64,000 nucleotides of DNA from Flintibacter sp. KGMB00164. Its GTDB lineage: Bacteria > Bacillota > Clostridia > Oscillospirales > Oscillospiraceae. The stretch covers positions 2,181,001-2,245,000 of the forward strand of contig NZ_CP044227.1 in NCBI RefSeq assembly GCF_008727735.1, in the 5' to 3' direction. The notes below the pieces were generated by a model. The model saw nothing but the letters and a program-made list of their open reading frames with translations. It made no database searches and had not been told where the DNA came from. Positions 43,400 to 52,028 of the stretch are shown here, in pieces. The translations under genes were made by a program, and so were the position numbers. Each line of letters starts with the position of its first letter. Position 1 is the first letter of the stretch.

Positions 43400-44413
43400 A
43401 TGGAACATTCCAGCATTCCCCAGGGGTATGCGCCCCTGCTGAGTATTTATGAGACCCAAAAGGCCATCGGCCTGCTCAAGCGCCTGTTTGAGGACCGGCT
43501 GAGCGGCGCGCTGCGGCTGCACCGGGTATCCGCCCCTCTGTTTGTGGCCGCCTCTTCCGGCCTCAACGACGACCTCAACGGCGTGGAGCGTCCTGTCGCC
43601 TTCGACATCCGGGGCGTAGATGACACCGCCGTGGTGGTGCACTCCCTGGCCAAGTGGAAGCGCCTGGCCCTCAAGCGCTACCAGTTCCACCCCGGTGAGG
43701 GCCTGTACACCGATATGAACGCCATCCGCCGGGACGAGGACCTGGACAACCTCCACTCCGCCTATGTGGACCAGTGGGACTGGGAGAAGATCATTGAGGC
43801 CCAGGACCGCACGGTGGACTACCTGAAAGCCACAGTTCGTGACATCGTGGGCGCCCTGCGGGACACCCAGTCCTTCCTGCGCTCCATGTTCCCCCAGCTG
43901 TGTGTTCTGCCGGAAATTCCCGAGGAGATCACCTTCATCACCACCCAGGAGCTGGAGGACCTCTACCCCGATCTCACCCCCAAGCAGCGGGAGCACGCCT
44001 TTGTGAAGGATCACCCCGTCACCTTCCTCATGGGCATCGGCGGCAAGCTGAAGTCTGGTAAGCCCCACGACGGCCGCGCCCCCGACTACGACGACTGGAA
44101 CCTGAACGGCGACCTGCTGTGCTGGGACAGCGTCAACGGTCAGTCCCTGGAGATCTCCTCCATGGGCATCCGGGTCAGCCCCGAGTCCCTGGACCGCCAG
44201 CTCACCCTGGCCGGCTGCGATGATCGCCGGGAGCTGCCCTTCCACAAGATGCTCCTCAGCGGCCAGCTGCCTCTGACCATGGGCGGCGGCATCGGCCAGT
44301 CCCGGGTATCCATGCTGCTGCTGGGCAAGGCTCACATCGGCGAGGTCCAGGTCTCCCTGTGGGACGAGGACACTCTGCGTGCCTGTGACGCCTCTGGCAT
44401 CATCCTTCTGTAA
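43400..44413 (+). CDS. asnA: Aspartate-ammonia ligase (ammonia-dependent asparagine synthetase)
   Basis: The 337-residue class II-synthetase-fold enzyme makes asparagine from aspartate, ammonia and ATP. Start ATG 43400 (MEHSSIPQGY) follows AAAGGAGG. Motifs: VSAPLFVAASSGLNDDLNG, FHPGEGLYTDMNAIRRDE, VDQWDWEKII, and the C-terminal MGGGIGQSRVSMLLL. It is monocistronic with a terminator. Confidence 0.97.
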   Translation: MEHSSIPQGYAPLLSIYETQKAIGLLKRLFEDRLSGALRLHRVSAPLFVAASSGLNDDLNGVERPVAFDIRGVDDTAVVVHSLAKWKRLALKRYQFHPGEGLYTDMNAIRRDEDLDNLHSAYVDQWDWEKIIEAQDRTVDYLKATVRDIVGALRDTQSFLRSMFPQLCVLPEIPEEITFITTQELEDLYPDLTPKQREHAFVKDHPVTFLMGIGGKLKSGKPHDGRAPDYDDWNLNGDLLCWDSVNGQSLEISSMGIRVSPESLDRQLTLAGCDDRRELPFHKMLLSGQLPLTMGGGIGQSRVSMLLLGKAHIGEVQVSLWDEDTLRACDASGIILL

Positions 44414-44420
44414 GATTTCA

Positions 44421-44453
44421 AAGATCCCTCCGGCATTGCCGGAGGGATCTTTT
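44421..44453 (+). terminator. Terminator of asnA
   Basis: The stem AGATCCCTCCGGC with its complement and a short loop is followed by TTTT. Confidence 0.9.
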
Positions 44454-44581
44454 GCTGTCCTTTATGGATTTTTAAGAATCCATTCGCAATTTTTCAATAA
44501 CTGTGTGGTATGTTAAGGAGGACGGCGCGGGCGTCTTCCGCCTTTTCCCGTCTCAACTAAGAGATAAAGAGGTTTTACCAC

Positions 44582-45268
44582 ATGAAGCGAGCGGGCAAGT
44601 ATCTCTCTTTGGCGGCAGTCCTTCTGCTGCTTCTGGGCGGCGGAGTGTTTCTCTGGCACAGCGGCTTTTTTGCCGCCGCCTCCTCTCAGGAATCCATGCA
44701 GGCGTATATCCAGCGCTTTGCTCCCTACTCTCACCTGTGCTTTTTCCTGGTGCAATTTCTCTCGGTGGTGCTGGCTCCCATTCCCAGCAATATCACCGCC
44801 CTGGTGGGGGGCGTGATGTTCGGTACCTGGCTGTCCTTCTTCCTCACCTTTGCCGCCGTGCTGCTGGGTTCGCTGCTGGTCTTTGTGCTGGCCCGGAACC
44901 TGGGGCAATCCTTTGTCAACCGGGTGGTGGGCGAGCGGGTATCGGCTAAATACCTGGATGTGATCCACGCCAAGACCGATGTCTTTCTGGTGCTGGCCTT
45001 CCTTTTCCCCTTCTTCCCCGACGACCTGCTGTGCATCCTGGCCGGACTCACCTCCATCTCCCTGCGGCGCTTCTTTTTTATCGCCCTGCTTACCCGGCCC
45101 TGGGGCCTGCTGTTTGCCAGCGCCCTGGGCGGCGCTTCCTTCTCCATCCCGGTGTGGGGTATGGCTCTCATCGGTGTGGCCGGTGCCGCCCTGTTCCTGC
45201 TGGGCATGAAGTACGGCGACCGGGTGGAGGCCTCTATTCTGCGGGCACTGCGGCGGGATGATCTGTAA
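44582..45268 (+). CDS. VTT-domain (TVP38/TMEM64-like) membrane protein
   Basis: The 228-residue protein has five to six membrane segments, starting at residue 7. The VTT core reads LAPIPSNITALVGGVMFG, then GSLLVFVLARNLGQSFVNRVVGE, and FLFPFFPDDLLCILAGLTS. DedA/VTT proteins are candidate lipid scramblases or transporters; the substrate here is unknown. It lies just ahead of perR but with its own spacing of 118 bp and a separate promoter downstream. Confidence 0.9.
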   Translation: MKRAGKYLSLAAVLLLLLGGGVFLWHSGFFAAASSQESMQAYIQRFAPYSHLCFFLVQFLSVVLAPIPSNITALVGGVMFGTWLSFFLTFAAVLLGSLLVFVLARNLGQSFVNRVVGERVSAKYLDVIHAKTDVFLVLAFLFPFFPDDLLCILAGLTSISLRRFFFIALLTRPWGLLFASALGGASFSIPVWGMALIGVAGAALFLLGMKYGDRVEASILRALRRDDL

Positions 45269-45311
45269 TCCTCCGGGAGAAAAAATTTTTTCAAAAAGTG
45301 GGATTTCCCTC

Positions 45312-45340
45312 TTTACAAGTCCTTCCGACTGTGGTATTAT
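45312..45340 (+). promoter_or_regulatory. Promoter of the perR-rubrerythrin-rubredoxin operon
   Basis: TTTACA (45312-45317), a 17-bp spacer and TATTAT (45335-45340). I see no good match to a Per box near it. Confidence 0.7.
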
Positions 45341-45386
45341 CATCTTGCAAACAAGAATTACTACTGTTAAGGAAGGAGGCGGCTTT

Positions 45387-45806
45387 TTGGAGCGAACCAC
45401 TCGATACAGTAAAAAGCGGGAGGCAATCCTGACCGCACTGCGTCAGACCGACGCGCACCCCTCTGCCGAGTGGCTTTACCAAACTCTGAAGGCCACTCAC
45501 CCGGACCTGAGTCTGGGGACCGTTTACCGCAACCTGCTCTTCTTTCAGCAGCAGGGCACCGTCCAAAGCGTGGGCGTGGTCAACGGCCAGGAGCGCTTCG
45601 ACGCGGACACCACCCCCCACAGTCACTTTGTTTGCACCTGCTGCGGCGCGGTCATCGATCTCAAGAAGATCCCGATGGATGCCAACCTAAGCCAAGCCGT
45701 GCAGTCGCAATATGGCTTCCAGGTGGAACGCCATGAGCTTACCTTTTACGGAAAATGCAAAGCATGTATGCAGTCAAAACATTTTGAGGAGGACGTTTTA
45801 TCATGA
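45387..45806 (+). CDS. perR: Fur-family peroxide regulator PerR
   Basis: The 139-residue repressor starts at TTG 45387 ([13 protein letters not shown]), 7 nt after AAGGAGGC; no ATG is better placed. The winged HTH contains [30 protein letters not shown]. Metal ligands include [12 protein letters not shown] and the second Cys pair in KCKACMQS, giving the structural CxxC…CxxC zinc site. PerR senses peroxide through Fe-catalysed His oxidation. It overlaps the rubrerythrin gene by 4 bp. Confidence 0.93.
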   Translation: MERTTRYSKKREAILTALRQTDAHPSAEWLYQTLKATHPDLSLGTVYRNLLFFQQQGTVQSVGVVNGQERFDADTTPHSHFVCTCCGAVIDLKKIPMDANLSQAVQSQYGFQVERHELTFYGKCKACMQSKHFEEDVLS

Positions 45807-46345
45807 AGAAGTTTGTTTGTTCTGTTTGTGGTTATGTTCACGAGGGCGCTGAGGCTCCCGATTTCTGCCCCATCTGCAAGGCTCCCAAGGAGAAGTTCGT
45901 GGAGCAGGCCGGCGAGAAGAGCTGGGCTGCTGAGCACGTGGTAGGCGTGGCTCAGGGCGCTCCCGAGGAGATCATGCAGGGTCTGCGCGAGAACTTCCAG
46001 GGCGAGTGCACCGAGGTCGGCATGTACCTGGCTATGGCCCGTGTGGCTCACCGCGAGGGTTACCCCGAGATCGGTCTGTACTGGGAGAAGGCCGCCTATG
46101 AGGAGGCTGAGCACGCCGCTAAGTTTGCCGAGCTGCTGGGCGAGGTCGTGACCGACTCCACCAAGAAGAACCTGGAGATGCGTGTTGACGCCGAGAACGG
46201 CGCTACCGCCGGCAAGTTCGAGCTGGCTAAGCTGGCCAAGCAGCACAACCTGGATGCCATCCACGACACCGTGCATGAGATGGCTCGCGACGAGGCCCGC
46301 CACGGCAAGGCTTTCGAGGGCCTGCTGAAGCGTTACTTCGGCTAA
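45803..46345 (+). CDS. Reverse rubrerythrin (N-terminal rubredoxin domain)
   Basis: The 180-residue peroxide-reducing protein has the domain order of reverse rubrerythrin. The rubredoxin-type Fe(Cys)4 site is at the N-terminus ([12 protein letters not shown] and FCPICKAP), followed by a ferritin-like diiron domain with [32 protein letters not shown] and [11 protein letters not shown]. In clostridia such proteins reduce hydrogen peroxide using NADH-derived electrons. It is translationally coupled to perR. Confidence 0.96.
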   Translation: MKKFVCSVCGYVHEGAEAPDFCPICKAPKEKFVEQAGEKSWAAEHVVGVAQGAPEEIMQGLRENFQGECTEVGMYLAMARVAHREGYPEIGLYWEKAAYEEAEHAAKFAELLGEVVTDSTKKNLEMRVDAENGATAGKFELAKLAKQHNLDAIHDTVHEMARDEARHGKAFEGLLKRYFG

Positions 46346-46370
46346 TCTTCTATCAAGAAGGAGAACGAAC

Positions 46371-46526
46371 ATGGATAAGTATGTCTGCCCCTGCGGCTAT
46401 GTCTATGATCCCGCGGTTGGCGATCCCGAGCACGGCGTGGCTCCCGGCACCCCCTGGGAGCAGGTCGCTGAGGATTGGGTCTGCCCCATCTGCGGCATGG
46501 GCAAGGATGTCTTTGAGAAGGAGTAA
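46371..46526 (+). CDS. Rubredoxin with a shortened first Cys motif
   Basis: The 51-residue protein starts at ATG 46371 after AAGGAGAACGAAC. The second motif is the usual CPICG (WVCPICGMG). The first is CPCGY, with one residue between the cysteines instead of the normal CxxCGY. The rest matches rubredoxin ([20 protein letters not shown]). It should donate electrons to the rubrerythrin next door. The CxC spacing would change loop geometry at the iron and is worth noting. Confidence 0.9.
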   Translation: MDKYVCPCGYVYDPAVGDPEHGVAPGTPWEQVAEDWVCPICGMGKDVFEKE

Positions 46527-46539
46527 TTCCTGAATATCA

Positions 46540-46573
46540 GGAGGGAACCAGAATTCTGGTTCCCTCCTTTTTT
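46540..46573 (+). terminator. Terminator of the perR operon
   Basis: GGAGGGAACCAGAATT forms a perfect palindromic stem with its complement, followed by TTTTTT. Confidence 0.9.
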
Positions 46574-46714
46574 GTTGCAAAAACATGCCTTTTTTCCCAT
46601 TGCAACCGCTGGTTGTCAAATTGTATTCCACTTTAGGTTGCGCTGCTGCCTGCTTTTTGCTATGCTAAACACCGTCAAGGGCCCTTGACTACTCTTTGTT
46701 TCGGAGGGCTGGAA

Positions 46715-47488
46715 ATGGAATTTCAACAGCGGCTCTATGAGCTGAGAAAGCAATCCGGGCTGTCCCAGGAGGGGCTGGCCGATCTCTTGGGGGTATCCCG
46801 TCAGGCAGTGCAGAAATGGGAGGCAGGGACCTCCCGGCCCGACCTGGACAACCTGGCCGCCCTGGGCCGGTACTTCAATGTGTCTCTGGACTATCTGGTC
46901 ACCGGCCAGGAGGCACAGGTCTCTCCCAGCCAGGTTACCACCACCATCGTCAATAACTACTACACTCCTTTCCACTACGAATACAAAAGCAAGCGCACCC
47001 TCTTCGGCCTGCCCCTGGTCCACATCCGGCTGGGACACCGGGGAATGGGCGTGGCCAAGGGAATCCTGGCCATCGGCAATGTGGCTGTGGGGGTGTTCAC
47101 CCTGGGCGGTTTCTCCTTTGGGCTGTTGTCCGTGGGCGGGCTCTCCTTCGGTCTGCTGTTTTCTCTGGGCGGCTGGGCCATGGGGGCTCTGGCCATCGGC
47201 GGATTGGCGGTGGGCCTTCTCGCCTTCGGCGGCGCGGCAGTTGGACTGTTCGCCATGGGAGGCGGCGCCTTTGGTGTGTACGCTGCGGGCGGCGGAGCTA
47301 TCGCCTCGGAAATCGCCATCGGCGGTTCGGCTCACGCTCCCCTGGCCATCGGTCAGACGGCGGAAGGGGCATTGACCTTTGGCCGCGGTGCCGACCCGGC
47401 AGCCGTGGCTGCCGCCATTCGGGAGGCCGCTCACGGGGCGCCCAAGTTTATCCAGAACATTCTGATCTTCCTGGCGCAGAATTGGTAA
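46715..47488 (+). CDS. XRE-family regulator fused to a Gly-rich repeat domain
   Basis: The 257-residue protein starts at ATG 46715 (MEFQQRLYEL) after GGAGGG. Residues 1-65 are a Cro/C1-type HTH (SGLSQEGLADLLGVSRQAVQ). After a polar linker, residues 118-220 form about ten near-perfect 10-residue repeats of the form xxxGxxxxGG (FSFGLLSVGG, LAVGLLAFGG, AAVGLFAMGG). Each splits into two five-residue units. They could form a membrane-embedded or beta-solenoid module. I know of no defined function for this architecture. Confidence 0.85.
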   Translation: MEFQQRLYELRKQSGLSQEGLADLLGVSRQAVQKWEAGTSRPDLDNLAALGRYFNVSLDYLVTGQEAQVSPSQVTTTIVNNYYTPFHYEYKSKRTLFGLPLVHIRLGHRGMGVAKGILAIGNVAVGVFTLGGFSFGLLSVGGLSFGLLFSLGGWAMGALAIGGLAVGLLAFGGAAVGLFAMGGGAFGVYAAGGGAIASEIAIGGSAHAPLAIGQTAEGALTFGRGADPAAVAAAIREAAHGAPKFIQNILIFLAQNW

Positions 47489-47490
47489 CG

Positions 47491-47532
47491 AAAACGAGGA
47501 CGCGGTATCCACCCCGTCCTCGTTTTGTTTTT
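47491..47532. terminator. Bidirectional terminator between the XRE and bioA genes
   Basis: AAAACGAGGACG and its complement form a stem with T-rich flanks on both sides, between convergent genes. Confidence 0.85.
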
Positions 47533-48720
47533 TTACCGCCGGAACCAGGCCTTCATGGTGTCGGTCACCTGAACCAGTTCCTCCTCCGTGATCACATAGG
47601 GAACCATGGAATAGATATACCGCAGGAAGGGGCGGCTGAACACCCCCCGCCGACGGGCAAACTCCTGGAATCCCTCCACGTCCCGACTGTTTTTTACTTC
47701 GATACAGGCACATCCCCCCATGATGCGCACCTCTTGGATTCGGGGATCATCCAGATCCGCCAGTTCCCGGCGGCAGATCTGCTGGATGCGGGCAATGCGG
47801 GACAGATAGTCTCCCTCCTCAAACAGCTGAATGGAGCGCAGCGCCACGCTGCACGCCAGGGCGTTGCCCATGAAGGTGGGGCCGTGCATCAGGGCGTGGT
47901 CCGGGTCATCGCTGTAAAACCCCTGGTACACCTTGTGGTTGGCCACCGTCACTGCGTGGCCGATGTATCCCCCGGTGAGCGCTTTGCCCAATACCAAGAT
48001 ATCCGGCAGCACCAGGTCTGCCACAAAGCGGTGGCCGGTGCGCCCAAACCCAGTGGCCACCTCATCAAAGATCAGCAGCACGCCATACTGGTCGCACAGC
48101 TGCCGGGCCCGTCTCAGGAAGGACACGTCGTACATCCGCATCCCCCCTGCCCCCTGGAGCAGAGGCTCCACGATAAAGCAGGAAAAGGTCTCCCCCTGTT
48201 CTGCGAAGACCCGCTCCAATTTCTCTACCTGGGTGGGGATGTGGACCACGTCCCGCTTCTCCCGCAGGATTCCGTGGTAGTCCGGGTCGTCCCCCACCTC
48301 CATGGTTTTGAAGGTATCCCCGTGGTAGGCGTGGGTGAGGGAGAGCACCTTGCTGCGGGAGTTGCCCCGATTCAGATGATACTGGAGAGCCATTTTCAGG
48401 GCCACCTCCACTGCCACACTGCCCGAGTCGGAGAAAAAGCAGTAGTCCAGGTCCCCCGGCAGCCACTCCTCCAGCTTTTGAGACAGCTTCTCCACCGGCT
48501 CGTGGGTCAGTCCTCCCAGCATCACGTGGGCAAACCGCTCCGTCTGCTCCTGGATGGCCCGGTTGAGCTCCGGGTGCTTATAGCCATGGATCACACTCCA
48601 CCAGGAGGACACCGAGTCAATGAGCTTATCCTCCCGGGTATACAGGTACACACCCTGGGCATCTACGATGTGGTAGGGCTCTTTCATGGTTTTCATCTGC
48701 TGATAGGGATACCAGATCAT
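47533..48720 (-). CDS. bioA: Adenosylmethionine-8-amino-7-oxononanoate aminotransferase
   Basis: The 395-residue PLP enzyme makes 7,8-diaminopelargonate. Start ATG 48720 (MIWYPYQQM) follows GGAGG by 8 nt; the longer frame is not supported. Markers: VSSWWSVIHGYKHP, FSDSGSVAVEVALKMA, DEVATGFGRTG, and the PLP Lys in LVLGKALTGGY. It is the last gene of the biotin operon. Confidence 0.97.
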   Translation of the reverse strand: MIWYPYQQMKTMKEPYHIVDAQGVYLYTREDKLIDSVSSWWSVIHGYKHPELNRAIQEQTERFAHVMLGGLTHEPVEKLSQKLEEWLPGDLDYCFFSDSGSVAVEVALKMALQYHLNRGNSRSKVLSLTHAYHGDTFKTMEVGDDPDYHGILREKRDVVHIPTQVEKLERVFAEQGETFSCFIVEPLLQGAGGMRMYDVSFLRRARQLCDQYGVLLIFDEVATGFGRTGHRFVADLVLPDILVLGKALTGGYIGHAVTVANHKVYQGFYSDDPDHALMHGPTFMGNALACSVALRSIQLFEEGDYLSRIARIQQICRRELADLDDPRIQEVRIMGGCACIEVKNSRDVEGFQEFARRRGVFSRPFLRYIYSMVPYVITEEELVQVTDTMKAWFRR

Positions 48721-48738
48721 AGCAGGATCCTCCAAATC

Positions 48739-49422
48739 TTATTCATACAGGGCCGCCAGCGCCTGCGCGTCCAGGTCCAGCTGATCGTCCCCCTCCTTAA
48801 CACAGGCCAGTACCTTCAGGCCAGTCAGGGCTTCGCACATCACCCGGTTGTCCTCCTCCATCCCATCTCCGGGGTGGAAGCGGTTCAAAATGATTCCCTT
48901 GACCGGAACTCCCCGGCTGCGCATATATTCCGCCGTCAATCCCACGCTGTTGATAGTACCCAGCCCGGCGTCGGCCACAAGGAGGCAGGACAGCCCCAGA
49001 GCCTGAATGACGTCCTCCATCCAGATTTTCTCCTGGTCAAAGCGGATGGGACACAGGATTCCCCCGCTCCCTTCCACGGTGACATAGTCATAGCGCCCGC
49101 ACACCTGGACAAACCGGCGCCGGACCTCCTTCAGATCTACCGGATTTCCCTCCACACGGGAGGCCAGGTGGGGCGACCAGGCGTTCTCATACACATAGGG
49201 ACACATCTCTTCCAGGGGCTGGCTGATCCCGGAGATCTGCTGTACCCATGCCCCATCCCCGGGAATAAGGCTGCCGTCCGCCCGGCGGCTGTTTCCGCTC
49301 ATAGCCGCCTTAAAGTAGCCCGCCCGGCAGCCACTCTGGGCCAGCTTTTTGACCATGAGGGCGCTGACAAAGGTCTTGCCCACATCCGTCCCGGTTCCGG
49401 TAATAAAAAGATTTCGGCTCAT
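48739..49422 (-). CDS. bioD: Dethiobiotin synthase
   Basis: The 227-residue ATPase closes the ureido ring. The P-loop FITGTGTDVGKTFVSAL is at the N-terminus, and VEGSGGILCP and CLLVADAGLGTINS are the other conserved loops. It lies 15 bp after bioF and 18 bp before bioA. Confidence 0.97.
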   Translation of the reverse strand: MSRNLFITGTGTDVGKTFVSALMVKKLAQSGCRAGYFKAAMSGNSRRADGSLIPGDGAWVQQISGISQPLEEMCPYVYENAWSPHLASRVEGNPVDLKEVRRRFVQVCGRYDYVTVEGSGGILCPIRFDQEKIWMEDVIQALGLSCLLVADAGLGTINSVGLTAEYMRSRGVPVKGIILNRFHPGDGMEEDNRVMCEALTGLKVLACVKEGDDQLDLDAQALAALYE

Positions 49423-49436
49423 ATGTTTCTCCTGCC

Positions 49437-50606
49437 TTATCGTTCAGTATTACTTCCCAGCACGCAGGCCAGGGCCTGGGCCAGCCCTGCCAGCTCCTCC
49501 CGGGTATGAGAGGACACGAGGGCGACACGCAGCCGGGCGCTTCCCCGTGCCACTGTGGGGTAGCGAATAGCGGAGACGTAGTATCCCCGCTCCTTCAATG
49601 CCTCCATCGCCGCCATGGCCCGTTTTTCCTCTCCTACGATGATGGGGAGAATGGCACTGTCCGACTGGGCGGGTATCCCATAATGCCCCAACTCCCGGCA
49701 GAGAAAGGCCATATTATCCCGCAGCTGCGCCACCCGCTGGGGCTCTTCCTGAATTTTTTGCAGTCCCCGTAGCCCTGCCGCCATGGTCACCGGCGAGAGG
49801 GCGGTGGAAAAAATAAAGCTGCGGGCCTTGTTGATTAGGTACTGGATAAGCTCCGCCGAGCCGCACACAAAGCCTCCCTCGCTGCCCACCGCCTTACTCA
49901 GGGTACCCATCAGCACATCCACGCTGCCCTCCATGTGGTAGTGCTCTTCCGTTCCCCGGCCGGTGGCCCCCACTACGCCGGTGGCGTGGGCCTCGTCGAT
50001 CATGGTATGTACCCCATACCGCTCCGCCAGCTCCACCAGTTGGGGCAGAGGGACCAGATCACCGTCCATGCTGAACACTCCGTCGCTGACGATGAGGCCC
50101 TTGCGTCCCCGGTATGCCCCCAGCTTGGCCTCCAGATCAGCCATGTCGTTGTGCCGGTAGACCACCACCTCCGCCCCGGACAGGCGGCAGCCGTCAATGA
50201 TGCTGGCGTGGTTGAGCTGGTCGCTGAAGATCACATCCCCCGGCCCCGCCAGAGCGGAGAGAATCCCCACATTGGCCATGTATCCGGTGTTGAACACCAG
50301 GGCGGCTTCCCGGCCCTTGAACCGGGCCAGCTCCTCCTCCAGACGCACATGAAGCGGCCCGGTTCCGGTGGTCAGCCGGGAGCCCCCTGCCCCCAAACCG
50401 TACTGCTCCAGGGCTTCACGGGCGGCGGCTTTCACCTCCGGATCATTGGCCAGGTCCAGATAATTATTGGAGGAAAAAAGCCTCTGGGGACGTCCTGCCG
50501 ACTCTACCACAGTGGTCTGAGGCCCCTCCAACACTGTCATGGTTCGGTAGAGCTCCTGCTCCCGCAGTCTGTCCAGTTCCTCTGAAAGCCAGTTCCATTC
50601 CTTCAT
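49437..50606 (-). CDS. bioF: 8-amino-7-oxononanoate synthase
   Basis: The 389-residue alpha-oxoamine synthase condenses pimeloyl-CoA with alanine. Motifs: FSSNNYLDLAND, GAGGSRLTTGTG, DEAHATGVVGATGRG, and the PLP Lys in GTLSKAVGSEGG. Its start overlaps the bioW stop by 4 bp. Confidence 0.97.
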   Translation of the reverse strand: MKEWNWLSEELDRLREQELYRTMTVLEGPQTTVVESAGRPQRLFSSNNYLDLANDPEVKAAAREALEQYGLGAGGSRLTTGTGPLHVRLEEELARFKGREAALVFNTGYMANVGILSALAGPGDVIFSDQLNHASIIDGCRLSGAEVVVYRHNDMADLEAKLGAYRGRKGLIVSDGVFSMDGDLVPLPQLVELAERYGVHTMIDEAHATGVVGATGRGTEEHYHMEGSVDVLMGTLSKAVGSEGGFVCGSAELIQYLINKARSFIFSTALSPVTMAAGLRGLQKIQEEPQRVAQLRDNMAFLCRELGHYGIPAQSDSAILPIIVGEEKRAMAAMEALKERGYYVSAIRYPTVARGSARLRVALVSSHTREELAGLAQALACVLGSNTER

Positions 50607-51343
50607 CGTTCCGCCTCCTCCGGCAGATGTACCAGCACTTTTTCCCTCTCCAGGTAGCGGATGCAGGCCTCGGCCTCCTCCCTGCTGCCCCGAAAGAGAA
50701 AGATACGGCCGCCGTTGGGGTCTCCCGGCTCCTTCAGCTTGGTGATGCGTACATAGCCCAGCTCTTTGGATGCAAAATACCCGGTCACATAGTCCGGGTC
50801 ATCGGAGATACACAGCTCCCCCAGAATATTGTTTTGGTTGGCCACCTTGGTGGCCAGCACCATCGCCTCCCGGAAGTGGTTTTTCTCCGTCCCGGTCTCT
50901 CCATCCTGTGCCGCATCCATGTAGGTCGCTCGGATCCCACGATGTGGGTCGGGCTCCAGACGCTGGAGGGTATCCACGTGGAGCAGCATGGCTCCACGCA
51001 TCCCATAGGCCTCTTCCATCTGCCCCAAAATCGCTTCCCCGTGGTTGATCCCCGCCTGCGCCAGCAGCTTCCGGAGCTGATCCCGCCCCTCCTCCACCGT
51101 GTCCACCGAACAGGTGGTCACAGGCAGGGCCTCCAGATGGGTCACCTCCTCCGGAGAGACAGCCTCCACCTTCAGGTTGACAAAGTCCGCTCTTCCCTTG
51201 GCATGGTGCAGCGCCCGCTCCAGCAGCTGGCTGACCACCTTCTCCAATCGCTCCTCGGGGACGATCTTTTCCGCCCCCGAGATATGCCGCTCCCGGCCAG
51301 CTTCCCGCTGGCTGGCCCGCATTTTTACGCTGTACCATTCCAT
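50603..51343 (-). CDS. bioW: 6-carboxyhexanoate-CoA ligase (pimeloyl-CoA synthetase)
   Basis: The 246-residue enzyme makes pimeloyl-CoA from pimelate and ATP, the BioW entry to biotin. Start ATG 51343 (MEWYSVKMRASQRE) follows GGAGGG; an in-frame ATG 6 bp upstream overlaps that site. Family motifs: VKMRASQREAGRERHISGAEKIV, INHGEAILGQMEE, GIRATYMD, and YVRITKLKEPGDPNGGRIFL. This implies free pimelate is used rather than the BioC/BioH route. Confidence 0.96.
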   Translation of the reverse strand: MEWYSVKMRASQREAGRERHISGAEKIVPEERLEKVVSQLLERALHHAKGRADFVNLKVEAVSPEEVTHLEALPVTTCSVDTVEEGRDQLRKLLAQAGINHGEAILGQMEEAYGMRGAMLLHVDTLQRLEPDPHRGIRATYMDAAQDGETGTEKNHFREAMVLATKVANQNNILGELCISDDPDYVTGYFASKELGYVRITKLKEPGDPNGGRIFLFRGSREEAEACIRYLEREKVLVHLPEEAER

Positions 51344-51345
51344 GC

Positions 51346-51849
51346 TCATCCCTCCCTGGTGCACCGCTCCATCCCCGGAATACGCCGCAGCACCGGTTCC
51401 AGCAGCGCTACGCACACTCCGGTGAATACCATCCCAGGTACTGCTGCACCCAGCAGAGGCAGCACCGGCACTCCCAGTACGCCGGCCAGCACCACCCGGG
51501 CACAGCCTGTTCCCACCGGACCGGCCAGCACCATAGCCCACTTTTTCCCGGGCAGCAGGCTCACCACCAGCCCAGCCGCCACCCGAAACACCATGGCCAC
51601 CAGCACATTCCACAGGGTATGGGTACCCATCATCAGCTGAACCAGGCTGGCGCATACCCCGATACCCAGATAGCGCCAAAACCCCACGCCGGCCACCAGA
51701 CACACCGCGTAGGGCGCGGAGAGCTGAAATTCCGCTCCCGGCAGGATGGAAGGCAGCTTGATCATACCCAGCAGGATAAGCAGGGCGGTAAACATTCCAT
51801 CCAGAGCCAGGGTTCTGGGAGTGATGGACACAGTTCGTTCCCGGTTCAT
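51346..51849 (-). CDS. Putative ECF-transporter S-component in the biotin operon
   Basis: The 167-residue membrane protein has five or six hydrophobic segments (ALDGMFTALLILLGMIKLP, FRVAAGLVVSLLPGKKWAMV, and others). The start ATG 51849 follows AAGGAGG. It resembles energy-coupling-factor S-components in size and in the helix-1 LLGMIKLP pattern, but not BioY by its own motifs. It is the first gene behind a BirA operator and lies 2 bp from bioW, so it may import biotin, pimelate or a precursor. Substrate is inferred. Confidence 0.65.
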   Translation of the reverse strand: MNRERTVSITPRTLALDGMFTALLILLGMIKLPSILPGAEFQLSAPYAVCLVAGVGFWRYLGIGVCASLVQLMMGTHTLWNVLVAMVFRVAAGLVVSLLPGKKWAMVLAGPVGTGCARVVLAGVLGVPVLPLLGAAVPGMVFTGVCVALLEPVLRRIPGMERCTREG

Positions 51850-51883
51850 AAGGCATCCTCCTTCTCATGCACGGCCTCCATTA

Positions 51884-51950
51884 GTAAACCTTATTATTCT
51901 ATTGGTTTACGATTCTTGTGCATCGTACCATGCCCACTCGCAATTGTCAA
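51884..51950 (-). promoter_or_regulatory. Biotin operon promoter with BirA operator
   Basis: Minus-strand TTGACA (51950-51945), a 17-bp spacer and TACGAT (51927-51922) form the promoter. Just downstream is the inverted repeat GTAAACC-N13-GGTTTAC (51910-51884), a good match to the Firmicute BirA operator with two half-sites about 13-15 bp apart. BirA bound to biotinyl-AMP should block transcription. Confidence 0.88.
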
Positions 51951-51981
51951 CCTAAAATAAATGCAGATTTACAATTCAAGC

Positions 51982-52018
51982 AAAAGAAGCGCTGCACAGG
52001 AACACTCCTGTGCAGCGC
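51982..52018 (-). terminator. Terminator of the ZIP transporter gene
   Basis: A 13-bp perfect stem (GCGCTGCACAGGA with its complement) with a 4-nt loop is followed by TTCTTTT on the minus strand. Confidence 0.9.
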
Positions 52019-52028
52019 GTAATAAAAC

